Origin: JAJPKK01 sp963802745
Lineage (GTDB): Bacteria > Pseudomonadota > Alphaproteobacteria > Rhizobiales > Xanthobacteraceae
Assembly: GCA_963802745.1 (NCBI GenBank)
Contig: CAWDKL010000054.1
Coordinates: 1-64,000 of the forward strand
DNA: 64,000 bases
Reading direction: 5' to 3'
In this document: piece after piece, positions 8,247 through 16,308 of the stretch
Layout: the number at the start of each line of letters is the position of its first letter
Position numbering within the stretch: position 1 is the first letter of the stretch
Notes under the pieces: generated by a model
The model's database searches: none
Told to the model about the DNA's origin: nothing
What the model saw: the letters and a program-made list of their open reading frames with translations, nothing else
Position numbers and translations under genes: made by a program

Positions 8247-10016
8247 ATGGATAATCGGTCGCATGACCATACGGCGGCGATCACGCCGGTAGAGTCGGTC
8301 TTACGGTCGGTCGAGCCCAACGAAACCGCGTCGGCCACGATCGCGTTATTGGGCGCGGAGCGGGGCGATATCTTATCTGATTTTCGAACGCTACTCGCCG
8401 TGGTCCGTGGTCGTGCGATCAGCTGCCCCGATCGGGACGCCTTCGTATTCCTGAGCTATCGCGGCGAGGGACCGCCGGACGAAGCGCGACTGAGTTTTTC
8501 GGGGCTGGAGCAGCGCGCGCGGGCGGTTGCAGCGTCATTGCAGCAGCGGTGCCGCAAGGGGGATCGTGCCTTGATCCTGTGTCCGCCGGGGCTGGATTAT
8601 ATTGCCGCGTTCTATGGCTGCGTGATGGCGGGGGTCATCGCGGTTCCAGCTTACCCGCCACGCAACGCCCGGCATATGGAACGGCTGGCGGCGATCGTGG
8701 CGGATGCCGGGGCGACGGCGATCCTGACGGTATCCGCGCTGTCGGTGCGCCTGACCGAGTGGGCCGGAACAGAGACGGCTTTGCCGTGGCGGCTTGCGAT
8801 CGACGCGATCGAGTCCGACGTGGCAGTAGATTGGTGCGATCCCGGTGTCGGCCCGGACGATCTGGTGTTCCTGCAATACACGTCTGGCACGACGGGCGCC
8901 CCGAAGGGCGTGATGGTGACGCACGCGGCGCTGCTGGACAATATCCGGCGGATCGCGACGGTGGCGGAAGTTGACCGCACATCGATCATAGCACTATGGC
9001 TACCACCCTATCATGACATGGGTTTGGTTTTTGGCCTTATTATTGGCGCCTACTTCGGCATCCGGCAGATCCTCATGGCGCCGATGTCCTTTCTGCAACG
9101 GCCGCTGCGCTGGCTGGAGGCGATGTCGCGGTACCAAGCAACGCACACGACGGCGCCTAATTTCGCCTATCGCATGTGTGTCAACGGCGCTGCCGGTGCC
9201 GATGTTGCGAGCCTTGATCTCGGATCGCTGCGCGTGGCGGCGAATGGTGCCGAGGTTGTCCGCCGCGAGACACTTGAGGGGTTTGCGGCGGCGTTCGCCT
9301 CGGCCGGATTCAATCCGCGCAGTTTTATGCCGACCTACGGCATGGCGGAGATCGTGCTGATGGCGACCGCCGTGGGAACCGCGGAGCCGGCGGGCGCGAT
9401 TGTGATCCGTCGGGACGACCTGGACGCCGGGCGTATTGCGGCGCAGGTGCGGAAGGAGGCCGTAGGAGACAGACTGTCGTCTGATGAGATGTCGCGTCCG
9501 GGGCTGGTGACGGTTGTATCGTGCGGCCGCGTCGTTGCCGGGCACAAACTTCGGATCGTCGATCCGGAAACGCGGATGGCGCGCGCGGATGGCGAGATCG
9601 GCGAGATTTGGCTGTCGGGTCCGAGCGTCGCCGCTGGATATTGGCGGCAGCCGGACGTGAGCGCGGCGACGTTCCAGGCGCGTCTGGCGGGTGTGTCGAG
9701 CGGTTCGGATCGGGCGGGCCAGCTATCTGCGCACCGGCGATCTCGGGGCGGTCGTGAATGGGGAGCTATTCGTCCTCGGCCGCATCAAAGAGATGGTGAT
9801 CGTGGCCGGGCGCAACGTATACGCCCACGATATCGAGGCGACGGTCGCGAAGAGTCACAAGGCGCTCACTGCCGGCAGCACCATCGCGGTCGGCATCGAC
9901 GACGGATCGGCCGAGCAACTGGTCATCATCCAGGAATTGAAGCGGACGGCGCTGCGCGGTCTGGACGCAAACGGGCTGTTCACCGCAATCCGCCGCGCGG
10001 TGATCGAGGCGCATGA
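8247..10016 (+). CDS. Fatty acyl-AMP ligase (FAAL) part of a FAAL-ACP-carnitine acyltransferase fusion; frameshift near 9718
   Basis: The N-terminal adenylation domain activates a fatty acid as acyl-AMP. The phosphate loop (YTSGTTGAPKGVMVTH) is near residue 211. The FAAL-typical stretch RPLRWLEAMSRYQATHTTAP and the YGMAEIVL motif follow. Acyl-AMP ligases of this type (FadD32-like) hand the acyl group to a carrier protein rather than CoA. The reading frame matches the family to about 9716 (SGSDRA). The continuation (SYLRTGDLGAVVNGELFVLG) is in the frame of the next entry, so the last ~98 codons to 10016 are out of frame. Removing one G of the GGG at 9717-9719 joins the halves. The ATG at 8247 has a strong GGGAGAAGG ribosome site. 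This gene starts a one-strand cluster that runs to 14836. Confidence 0.85.
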   Translation: MDNRSHDHTAAITPVESVLRSVEPNETASATIALLGAERGDILSDFRTLLAVVRGRAISCPDRDAFVFLSYRGEGPPDEARLSFSGLEQRARAVAASLQQRCRKGDRALILCPPGLDYIAAFYGCVMAGVIAVPAYPPRNARHMERLAAIVADAGATAILTVSALSVRLTEWAGTETALPWRLAIDAIESDVAVDWCDPGVGPDDLVFLQYTSGTTGAPKGVMVTHAALLDNIRRIATVAEVDRTSIIALWLPPYHDMGLVFGLIIGAYFGIRQILMAPMSFLQRPLRWLEAMSRYQATHTTAPNFAYRMCVNGAAGADVASLDLGSLRVAANGAEVVRRETLEGFAAAFASAGFNPRSFMPTYGMAEIVLMATAVGTAEPAGAIVIRRDDLDAGRIAAQVRKEAVGDRLSSDEMSRPGLVTVVSCGRVVAGHKLRIVDPETRMARADGEIGEIWLSGPSVAAGYWRQPDVSAATFQARLAGVSSGSDRAGQLSAHRRSRGGREWGAIRPRPHQRDGDRGRAQRIRPRYRGDGREESQGAHCRQHHRGRHRRRIGRATGHHPGIEADGAARSGRKRAVHRNPPRGDRGA

Positions 10017-12249
10017 GATTGCTCCGCATGCGATCGTGCTGGTGCGCCCGGCAAGCCTGCCGCGTACGACCAGCGGTAAACTGCAGCGGCTCAAGGCGCG
10101 GGCGATGTTCCTGGCCGCTACATTGGCCGAGGTCACGTCGTGGCGGGCGACAACGGCGGCATCCGACGAGGCTATGTCTGACGGCGGGGGAGCGGGCCAG
10201 CCTGAGGCGGCGGCGCCACAACGGCAGGCTTGGGCCGGTGAGGGGCCGAACCACATGGTGGCGGCGCCGCGGCGGGACACGCTGATCGCCGCGCTGGGCG
10301 AGCTGGTGCGCGATGTACTCCGGCTGCCGGCCATACCGCCAAGCGACGTCGCGCTCAGCGATCTCGGGATGGACAGCCTGATGGCGACAGAGCTGCGGTC
10401 CCGGTTGAACACAGCGCTGCGGCTGGATCCGCCGCTGCCGGCGGAGCTGCGGTTCGACACACCGACACTCCGTGCATTGGCCGCGGCGGTCGAGGCAACG
10501 ATCGCGCGGGCCGGCGAGGCTCAGCACGTGGCCGGCGCCCGGACACTGCCGGCGCCGACCTGGCATGCCGACCTCCGCGCCACGCTCGACCGGCTCTATG
10601 GCGGCCGCGTGCCGCAGCAGGGCTGGTCCGACGTCGAAGCCCTGTACCACGCGTTCCGGCAGGGTGACGGCGCGGAGCTGCAGCGTGACCTGGAGGCCTT
10701 CTTCAGCGCCAACCCCGACGATGCGTATCACCAGCTTTACCGCGACGCCTATCTGCGCCGGCGTCCCCGCCTGCCGTTCGACCCGGCCGCGCCCGTCGTC
10801 GCCGCGCTGATCGAAGTCGAGGGACGGCTCGCGCGAACCCCGATGGCCGCCCGCGGCGGCGCCGTGGTGGCCGCGCTGGTGGCACAACGCGACCGGTTGC
10901 TCCGCGCCGGTGGCGCGGAGGCCGTGGCCGACGGCCTGGCCGAGGCCATGAACGTGGTCCGGCGGCTCGGTGCAGAACGCGACATGCTAATCCCAGGCCG
11001 CCTCGGCAGCCAACATATCGTCATCTTCCATGCCGGCACGATCCTTGCTGTGGACCTTGGCACGCTGCGCGACGCGCAACTCGGCGCGGCCCTGGCGAAC
11101 CTGATCGATACCCTGCTTGGTCGGCGCATCCCTAGTGGCGCCGCCAATCTTCTCCCGGCCGTCACGGTGGCGGAAAAGCATGAAGCCCATCGCCTGCTGG
11201 AGATCTGCTTCGCCGATCGCGGCCAGGCCGAAGTCTGCGCCGCCGTTGAGGGGGCGCTGTGCGTGCTGGTGTTGGACCCGGACGGACAAGGCGATCCGGC
11301 GGCGCTACAGAAGCGGACGCTGTTCGGTGACGGCACCAACCGCTGGTACGGGCAGCTGAATCTCGTGCTGTTCGGATCGCCGCAGATCGGCCTGCTGGCC
11401 GATCATGCCGTGTTCGACGGCGTGTCGGGCACGCGCCTGGTGAGCGATCTGCTCACGCAGGCCGAGGCGCTGATGCGCGATCCAGGAGCGTCCGGTGCCA
11501 GCGGCCGGCTGGCGGTGCGGACGCTGGACGCGCCATCGGGACCCCTGCGGGAACGGCTCGCCGAGGTTGCCGAGCAGGCAGCGCGCGATACTGATTTGAT
11601 CCGCAGCCTGCAGATAACGGTGCCGGGGCTGCCGCGCGCGCTGCTCGCGCGTCTGCCGCGGCTGTTCGTCATCGCGCTCTGCAAAGCCGGGTTCATGACG
11701 TTCGGACGGGAGACCGATGTCTACAGTTCGGTCTCGCTGTCGCATTTCCCGAAGGGACGGGTGACGGGAGTCCGGGGCCATCCCCCGGCGACCTCGGCCT
11801 TGGTGCGCGCTTGGCACGATCCGGCGCAAACGCCGGACAAACGGCTTCTGATGGACGCGATCCGCGAATGGAGCGTCCTCTACGGCAATGCCGCAACAGG
11901 GACCGGTTTGTACACCCACCTCGTCCTGCTGTCGCAAATGTCGGCCCGATCCGGCCGCGGCACCTGGTTCTTTGCGCATCCCGCCATCCGGGACCTGATC
12001 GACTGGCCGCCGCTGGTCTCCTCCGGCATCCTGAACGTGCCGGTGCCGACTTGGTTCGGCTTCCCGGCACCGCCGGGGGGCATATCTGTCGCCGCCACGC
12101 TGTGCCGCTCTATCGACGGTGCGCAAGCGGATCTTCGGGTGGTGGCTATGGGCGACCCAGGCGAAGCGGAGCATTTTCTCGCGTCGCTGCAGTTGGTGCT
12201 GGCGACCCTCACCCACGCCGAGGCTGCGGTGGAAGGCGTTGGGGTCTGA
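9691..12249 (+). CDS. C-terminal part of the fusion: FAAL C-subdomain, acyl carrier domain and choline/carnitine O-acyltransferase
   Basis: From about 9719 this frame carries the end of the FAAL (LRTGDLG, GRIKEMVIVAGRNVYAHDIE, TTSGKLQR). An acyl carrier domain follows with the phosphopantetheine serine in LGMDSLMATEL (10363-10395). The remaining ~560 residues match choline/carnitine O-acyltransferases: the entry motif LQRDLEAFF...DAYLRRRPRLPF, the core NRWYGQLNLVLFG near 11335, and the catalytic-type HAVFDG with histidine at 11404. The whole fusion would be about 1333 residues. Inference: the FAAL loads an acyl chain on the carrier domain and the terminal domain moves it to the hydroxyl of a carnitine-like alcohol. 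HxxxDG also occurs in NRPS condensation domains, but the surrounding motifs fit carnitine acyltransferases better. Only 5 nt separate it from the dioxygenase gene. Confidence 0.85.
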   Translation: MCRAVRIGRASYLRTGDLGAVVNGELFVLGRIKEMVIVAGRNVYAHDIEATVAKSHKALTAGSTIAVGIDDGSAEQLVIIQELKRTALRGLDANGLFTAIRRAVIEAHEIAPHAIVLVRPASLPRTTSGKLQRLKARAMFLAATLAEVTSWRATTAASDEAMSDGGGAGQPEAAAPQRQAWAGEGPNHMVAAPRRDTLIAALGELVRDVLRLPAIPPSDVALSDLGMDSLMATELRSRLNTALRLDPPLPAELRFDTPTLRALAAAVEATIARAGEAQHVAGARTLPAPTWHADLRATLDRLYGGRVPQQGWSDVEALYHAFRQGDGAELQRDLEAFFSANPDDAYHQLYRDAYLRRRPRLPFDPAAPVVAALIEVEGRLARTPMAARGGAVVAALVAQRDRLLRAGGAEAVADGLAEAMNVVRRLGAERDMLIPGRLGSQHIVIFHAGTILAVDLGTLRDAQLGAALANLIDTLLGRRIPSGAANLLPAVTVAEKHEAHRLLEICFADRGQAEVCAAVEGALCVLVLDPDGQGDPAALQKRTLFGDGTNRWYGQLNLVLFGSPQIGLLADHAVFDGVSGTRLVSDLLTQAEALMRDPGASGASGRLAVRTLDAPSGPLRERLAEVAEQAARDTDLIRSLQITVPGLPRALLARLPRLFVIALCKAGFMTFGRETDVYSSVSLSHFPKGRVTGVRGHPPATSALVRAWHDPAQTPDKRLLMDAIREWSVLYGNAATGTGLYTHLVLLSQMSARSGRGTWFFAHPAIRDLIDWPPLVSSGILNVPVPTWFGFPAPPGGISVAATLCRSIDGAQADLRVVAMGDPGEAEHFLASLQLVLATLTHAEAAVEGVGV

Positions 12250-12254
12250 CTCTG

Positions 12255-13409
12255 ATGCCGGCACCGAACCCAGCCTGGTCACCCAGCGCCGTGTCTTCGG
12301 ATCCCTGCGTCCGGTCGGCGGTGGCCAACGGCGACGTGCTGCATGTCGAATTCCACGACGGCACGATGTCCACCTTTCTGGCGGTGACATTGCGCGAGAC
12401 CAGTCCGGACCCTGCCACGACGCACCTCGTCACCCGGGAGCGGCTGATTTCACTCGGCGACCTGGCCGCGGATATCACGTTTGCCGCGGTCGGCATCGGG
12501 CCAGACGGCGACGGCATCGACATTCGTTTCTCGGACGGTCACGCGGCTCTATACCCCGCCGACCTGCTGCACGCGTTGGACCAGGCGGATGACAGCATGC
12601 CGCGCGTGAAATGGGATGCACGCCAGGGCGCGGAATTGCCCACGCACCAATGGGATCAGGTGTCCGCCGATCGCAGGGCGGAGAGCCTGTGGCTGGCCGC
12701 GGTGCAGACCTATGGCTTCGCGCTGTTGCGCGGGACACCGCCTGACCCGAATTTTCTCGAATCGCTGGCCACCCGGATCGGGCCGATCCGGGACAGCAAT
12801 TTCGGCCGGTTCTTCGACGTGAAGACGACCGCCGCGCCGACCTCGAACGCCTATACGGCCGCCGCCCTTGGTCCGCACACCGACCTTGCGACCCGAGAGC
12901 ATCCGCCCGGACTTCAGTACCTCCACTGTATCGCCAATGCGGCCGCAGGCGGCGACAGCCTCCTGGTCGATGGCTGCAAGCTGTGCGACCGCCTTGCCGC
13001 CGACGAGCCCGAGGCGTGGCGCCTGCTGACGACCCGGCCGATCCCGTTCGCGAACAAGGCGAATGACTGCGACTACCGCTGGTGCGGCCCCCTGATCACG
13101 CACAACGCACAGGGCGAGTTAGATACGCTGCGCTTCACCATGTGGTTGCGCGCACCACTCGTTGGCCCGGTCGATGAGGTGCGTACGATCTACAAAGCGT
13201 TACGCGCGATCGTGCGCTTGGCCGAAAATCCGGCGCTGGTGTTCCGGTTCCGCCTCATACCCGGAGATCTCCTGCTGATCGATAACCGCCGGGTATTGCA
13301 CGGCCGCACGGCATTTTTGCCTCTGACCGGCGAGCGATGGCTGCGCGGCTGCTATGGCGAGCGGGAGGACATCGCCTCGCGGCGGCGGGTTCTGGCTCGG
13401 CCGCTATGA
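12255..13409 (+). CDS. Gamma-butyrobetaine-dioxygenase-like Fe(II)/2-oxoglutarate hydroxylase
   Basis: A 384-residue protein, the usual size of gamma-butyrobetaine hydroxylase (BBOX). The N-terminal part resembles the GBBH-like N domain (VEFHDGTMSTFLAVTLRE, then FSDGHAALYPADLL). The catalytic TauD/TfdA fold has iron ligands H208 and D210 (GPHTDLATRE) and H349 (DNRRVLHGRTAF), with RWLRGCY supplying the usual 2-oxoglutarate-binding arginine. Family members hydroxylate gamma-butyrobetaine to L-carnitine or trimethyllysine to its 3-hydroxy form. The cysteines that bind zinc in the N domain of known BBOX (in the LRDNC region) are replaced here by LRETSPDPATT, so that site is probably lost. The start at 12255 lies 5 nt after the acyltransferase stop, and the stop overlaps a possible downstream ATG as ATGA, so the genes look coupled. 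Confidence 0.8.
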   Translation: MPAPNPAWSPSAVSSDPCVRSAVANGDVLHVEFHDGTMSTFLAVTLRETSPDPATTHLVTRERLISLGDLAADITFAAVGIGPDGDGIDIRFSDGHAALYPADLLHALDQADDSMPRVKWDARQGAELPTHQWDQVSADRRAESLWLAAVQTYGFALLRGTPPDPNFLESLATRIGPIRDSNFGRFFDVKTTAAPTSNAYTAAALGPHTDLATREHPPGLQYLHCIANAAAGGDSLLVDGCKLCDRLAADEPEAWRLLTTRPIPFANKANDCDYRWCGPLITHNAQGELDTLRFTMWLRAPLVGPVDEVRTIYKALRAIVRLAENPALVFRFRLIPGDLLLIDNRRVLHGRTAFLPLTGERWLRGCYGEREDIASRRRVLARPL

Positions 13410-13450
13410 CAGCGGGGCCGCCGACCACACGATCTCCAGAGGGACCCGAG

Positions 13451-14836
13451 ATGGGATTTACGGAACGCGAGACGGAAGCATTCTACGACTCCCACGACGG
13501 CGTGTACCGGTCGTTTTGGGACTCCGAGGGCAGTCTGCACTGGGGGCTCTATGACCAGGACCCGAGCCCCGACGGCCAGGATTACCTGGAAGCCTGCCTG
13601 CGCTGCAACGAGGTGCTGGCCGCCGCATTGAAACCGATCGGCCCGGACTCGCATGTCCTCGACCTCGGATCCGGCAACGGCAATTCGGCCCTTTGGCTCG
13701 CCCGCCGTACCGGCGCCCGCGTGACCGGCGTCGACCTCAGCGGCGTGCGGGTCGGTCACGCCAATGCGCTGGCCAAGCACATGGGCGCGGACCGCGTCGC
13801 ATTCCACAAGGCATCGGCCACGGCGTTGCCGTTCGCGGCCGGGACCTTCACCCATGTCTGGAGTCAGGCGACGCTTTATCATGTCCATGACCGGATCGGC
13901 GCGCTGCGGGAGATTGCCCGCGTGCTGCGGGAAGGGGGCGTGTTCGCGTTCGACGATCTCGTTCAGCCGCGGCCGCAAGTCAGCGACCTGGCCCGGCGCT
14001 ACGTCTACGACCGGCTGCTGTATGGACCGACATTTTCCCATGAGGCCTATCGGGCCGCGCTCGCCGGGGCGGGGCTGATGCCGGTGGCGCATGCCGATTG
14101 GTCGCTGCATCTGCGGCGCAGCTATCAGGCACTGGCGCAACGCGCGTCCCCGCGGCATCCGGATCTTGTCCTGGCCTATGCGAAGATGAGCGAGGCGATC
14201 GACCTGGGCGATCTGGGCTGGTCGTTTTTCCAGGTGCGTCGGATCAGCGACCCGGTGGCCTGGGTGTATGCGGCCGATGACGCGGGCGACATCGTCACCA
14301 AGTACAACGCCTGGGCGCCGATCTACGAGGCAACGGTTGGCCGGGACTATCATGATTTGGTCGAGACCGCTGCGGCGCGATTCGCCGAAATGTGTCCGCC
14401 GGCCCAAACGGCTGTGCTCGACATCGGCTGCGGCACCGGCTTGGTGGGGGCGGCACTCGTCCGGCAAGGCGCGACATGCCTTGTCGGTGTCGATCCCTCG
14501 CCCGAAATGCTTTTGCAGTGCCGGCGGAAAAGCATTTACGCCAGCCTGCATGAGGCAAGAGTGGATGCGATGGCCGGCCTGCCGGGGATGCCGGTTCCGG
14601 CGGCGATGGCGGTCGGTGTCTTCACCCATGGCCATGCGCCGGTGGAGCATCTACACGCCGCCGCTGCCGCGGTGCAGTCCGGAGGACTGCTTGGCGTGGT
14701 GCTGCGCGAGGATATCGCCACGAGCGAAGGCTTTGCGCGCGCGCAGGCGGGCATGAACGCGACTTACACCGGTTGTACTCCGGTCGGCTGCTTCGATGGC
14801 CAGGCGCTCGCGTTGCACGTCTGGCGCCGGCCATGA
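13451..14836 (+). CDS. Tandem SAM-dependent methyltransferase (sarcosine/dimethylglycine N-methyltransferase-like plus a second domain)
   Basis: 461 residues with two Rossmann methyltransferase domains. Domain 1 has FYDSHDGVYRSFW and HWGLYD, motif I VLDLGSGNGNS at 69-79, and THVWSQATLYHVHDR at 134-148, the style of sarcosine/dimethylglycine and related small-amine methyltransferases. Domain 2 has NAWAPIYEATVGRDYHDLV and motif I VLDIGCGTGL near 322. Its C-terminal part is shorter. The start at 13451 has GAGGG 8 nt upstream. An alternative in-frame ATG at 13406 overlaps the preceding stop (ATGA). Given the neighbours, N-methylation of an amino group toward a trimethylammonium betaine is the natural inference; the amine is not known. 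Confidence 0.75.
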   Translation: MGFTERETEAFYDSHDGVYRSFWDSEGSLHWGLYDQDPSPDGQDYLEACLRCNEVLAAALKPIGPDSHVLDLGSGNGNSALWLARRTGARVTGVDLSGVRVGHANALAKHMGADRVAFHKASATALPFAAGTFTHVWSQATLYHVHDRIGALREIARVLREGGVFAFDDLVQPRPQVSDLARRYVYDRLLYGPTFSHEAYRAALAGAGLMPVAHADWSLHLRRSYQALAQRASPRHPDLVLAYAKMSEAIDLGDLGWSFFQVRRISDPVAWVYAADDAGDIVTKYNAWAPIYEATVGRDYHDLVETAAARFAEMCPPAQTAVLDIGCGTGLVGAALVRQGATCLVGVDPSPEMLLQCRRKSIYASLHEARVDAMAGLPGMPVPAAMAVGVFTHGHAPVEHLHAAAAAVQSGGLLGVVLREDIATSEGFARAQAGMNATYTGCTPVGCFDGQALALHVWRRP

Positions 14837-15014
14837 TGCGACGCAGTCGGGGCGGACGCCGCCGCACCTGATGGTGTGATTGCTGTTGCGATGCAGCAAG
14901 TGATGCGATGGGCCGATGCCGACATAACGGCCGCCTTTCGCAAACACGGGAATAAGAGTAACGTTCAGCGAAAAGCTGACAACGGGACGCGCGGAACAAG
15001 GGAAGGAGACCATC

Positions 15015-16226
15015 ATGCTCGACCGCTCAGGCTCGATGATGACGATCGCCGTGGCAGCGGCAGCTGTTGGCGCCGGCATTTTGGTGCCCATCACGCGGGT
15101 GCAAGCGCAGGCGCCGGCGGTTTCCGGCACGGCACCAATGGCAGTCTCGGCGCTGAAAACGCCGTGGGGCGAACCCGATCTGCAGGGCATTTGGACCGCC
15201 GAATCCGACACCCCCTTGCAGCGCCCGGCCCGGTACGCCAGCCAGGAATTCTTCACCGAGGCGCAGCGGGCCGAGCTGGATCAAGTGCGCGCCGATCTGG
15301 GCGGCAAGGACGTCCGCGCGGAGCGCGGGACCGAGCGCGATGTCGGCGGCTCCTACAACCAGCTGTTCGTCCCCCGCAAGCGCACCGGCATCCGCACGTC
15401 GATGGTGGTCGATCCGCCCGATGGCCGGATCCCGCAACTGACGCCGGAAGCGCAGAAGTGGGCCGCCGCCGAACGGGCGTTTCGCCTCGCCCTGATCCGA
15501 TCGACCGAGACGTGCAAGAGCAAGTACCGCAACTGTGCCGGCGGCACCTATGATCCGACGCCGTCGCCGCGGCTTTCCGAACTGGCCCCGCGCTACAACA
15601 CCGGGGGAATGAATCGCCATGACGGTCCGGAGGACCACGGGCTGGGGGTGCGCTGCCTGGCCGGCGGGATGCCGGAATTTGCCAGCATCAGCTTCCGGCG
15701 GATCGTGCAGACACCGGGCGGCATTGCGATGTTCTACGACGTGGGCCAGGGCCAAGGGTTCCAGCGCAACATCGTCATGGACGGGCGGCCGCATCTGCCC
15801 TCCAATATTCGCCAGTGGAACGGGGATTCGCGCGGACACTGGGAGGGCAATACCCTCGTCGTCAACGTGACGAACTTCTCGCCGAAAACCGATTTCCGCG
15901 GCGCGCGGGAGAATTTGCACCTGGTCGAGCACTGGACGCGGACGAGCCCGACCGAGCTTGCCTACGAGCTCACGATCGACGATCCGACCGTGTGGGCGCG
16001 GCCGTGGACCGTCAAGCGCGAGTTCACCCGGCAGAGCGACGAGGAAAATCGCATCTATTATGAGCCGCGCTGTATCGAAGGAAACTTTGCACTGCCGGGG
16101 CTGATGCGCGGCGCACGCATGGAAGAGATCGCCTTCGCGGAGGGGCGCGGTCCCAATCCGGCGACCAAAGACAGCACCATCGGGGTTTCGGGTGTCGAGG
16201 ATGATCCGTTGGAGATACCGCGCTGA
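15015..16226 (+). CDS. Secreted protein of an uncharacterised family (WGEPDLQGIW type)
   Basis: 403 residues with a signal peptide (ends near AQAPAVSG) and an excellent ribosome site (AAGGAAGGAGA). Marker motifs are TPWGEPDLQGIW near the N-terminus, PHLPSNIRQWNGDSRGHWEG in the middle and EPRCIEGNFALPGL near the C-terminus. The type is common and multi-copy in soil Proteobacteria, often beside aromatic-catabolism and TctC-type genes, but has no assigned function that I know. A C-terminal fragment of a paralogue lies at 20420-20750 and a shorter relative at 20834-21691. Confidence 0.75.
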   Translation: MLDRSGSMMTIAVAAAAVGAGILVPITRVQAQAPAVSGTAPMAVSALKTPWGEPDLQGIWTAESDTPLQRPARYASQEFFTEAQRAELDQVRADLGGKDVRAERGTERDVGGSYNQLFVPRKRTGIRTSMVVDPPDGRIPQLTPEAQKWAAAERAFRLALIRSTETCKSKYRNCAGGTYDPTPSPRLSELAPRYNTGGMNRHDGPEDHGLGVRCLAGGMPEFASISFRRIVQTPGGIAMFYDVGQGQGFQRNIVMDGRPHLPSNIRQWNGDSRGHWEGNTLVVNVTNFSPKTDFRGARENLHLVEHWTRTSPTELAYELTIDDPTVWARPWTVKREFTRQSDEENRIYYEPRCIEGNFALPGLMRGARMEEIAFAEGRGPNPATKDSTIGVSGVEDDPLEIPR

Positions 16227-16308
16227 GAATGTGCGGTTACAGCTTCTCATTCGCCCGGCGACGACACGCCAACGGATGCGGCCGATCCCGTTTCGGACGG
16301 TTGGGACA

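Noticed and set aside
10500..12249. NRPS condensation domain suggested by HAVFDG
   Set aside because: The motif is HxxxDG without HH, and the NRWYGQ core and the entry motif match choline/carnitine acyltransferases instead.
9766..14650. Long minus-strand frames (9766-10887, 11305-12390, 13352-14650)
   Set aside because: Antisense shadows of the FAAL-ACP-CAT, dioxygenase and methyltransferase genes, rich in Arg/His/Gln with no domains.
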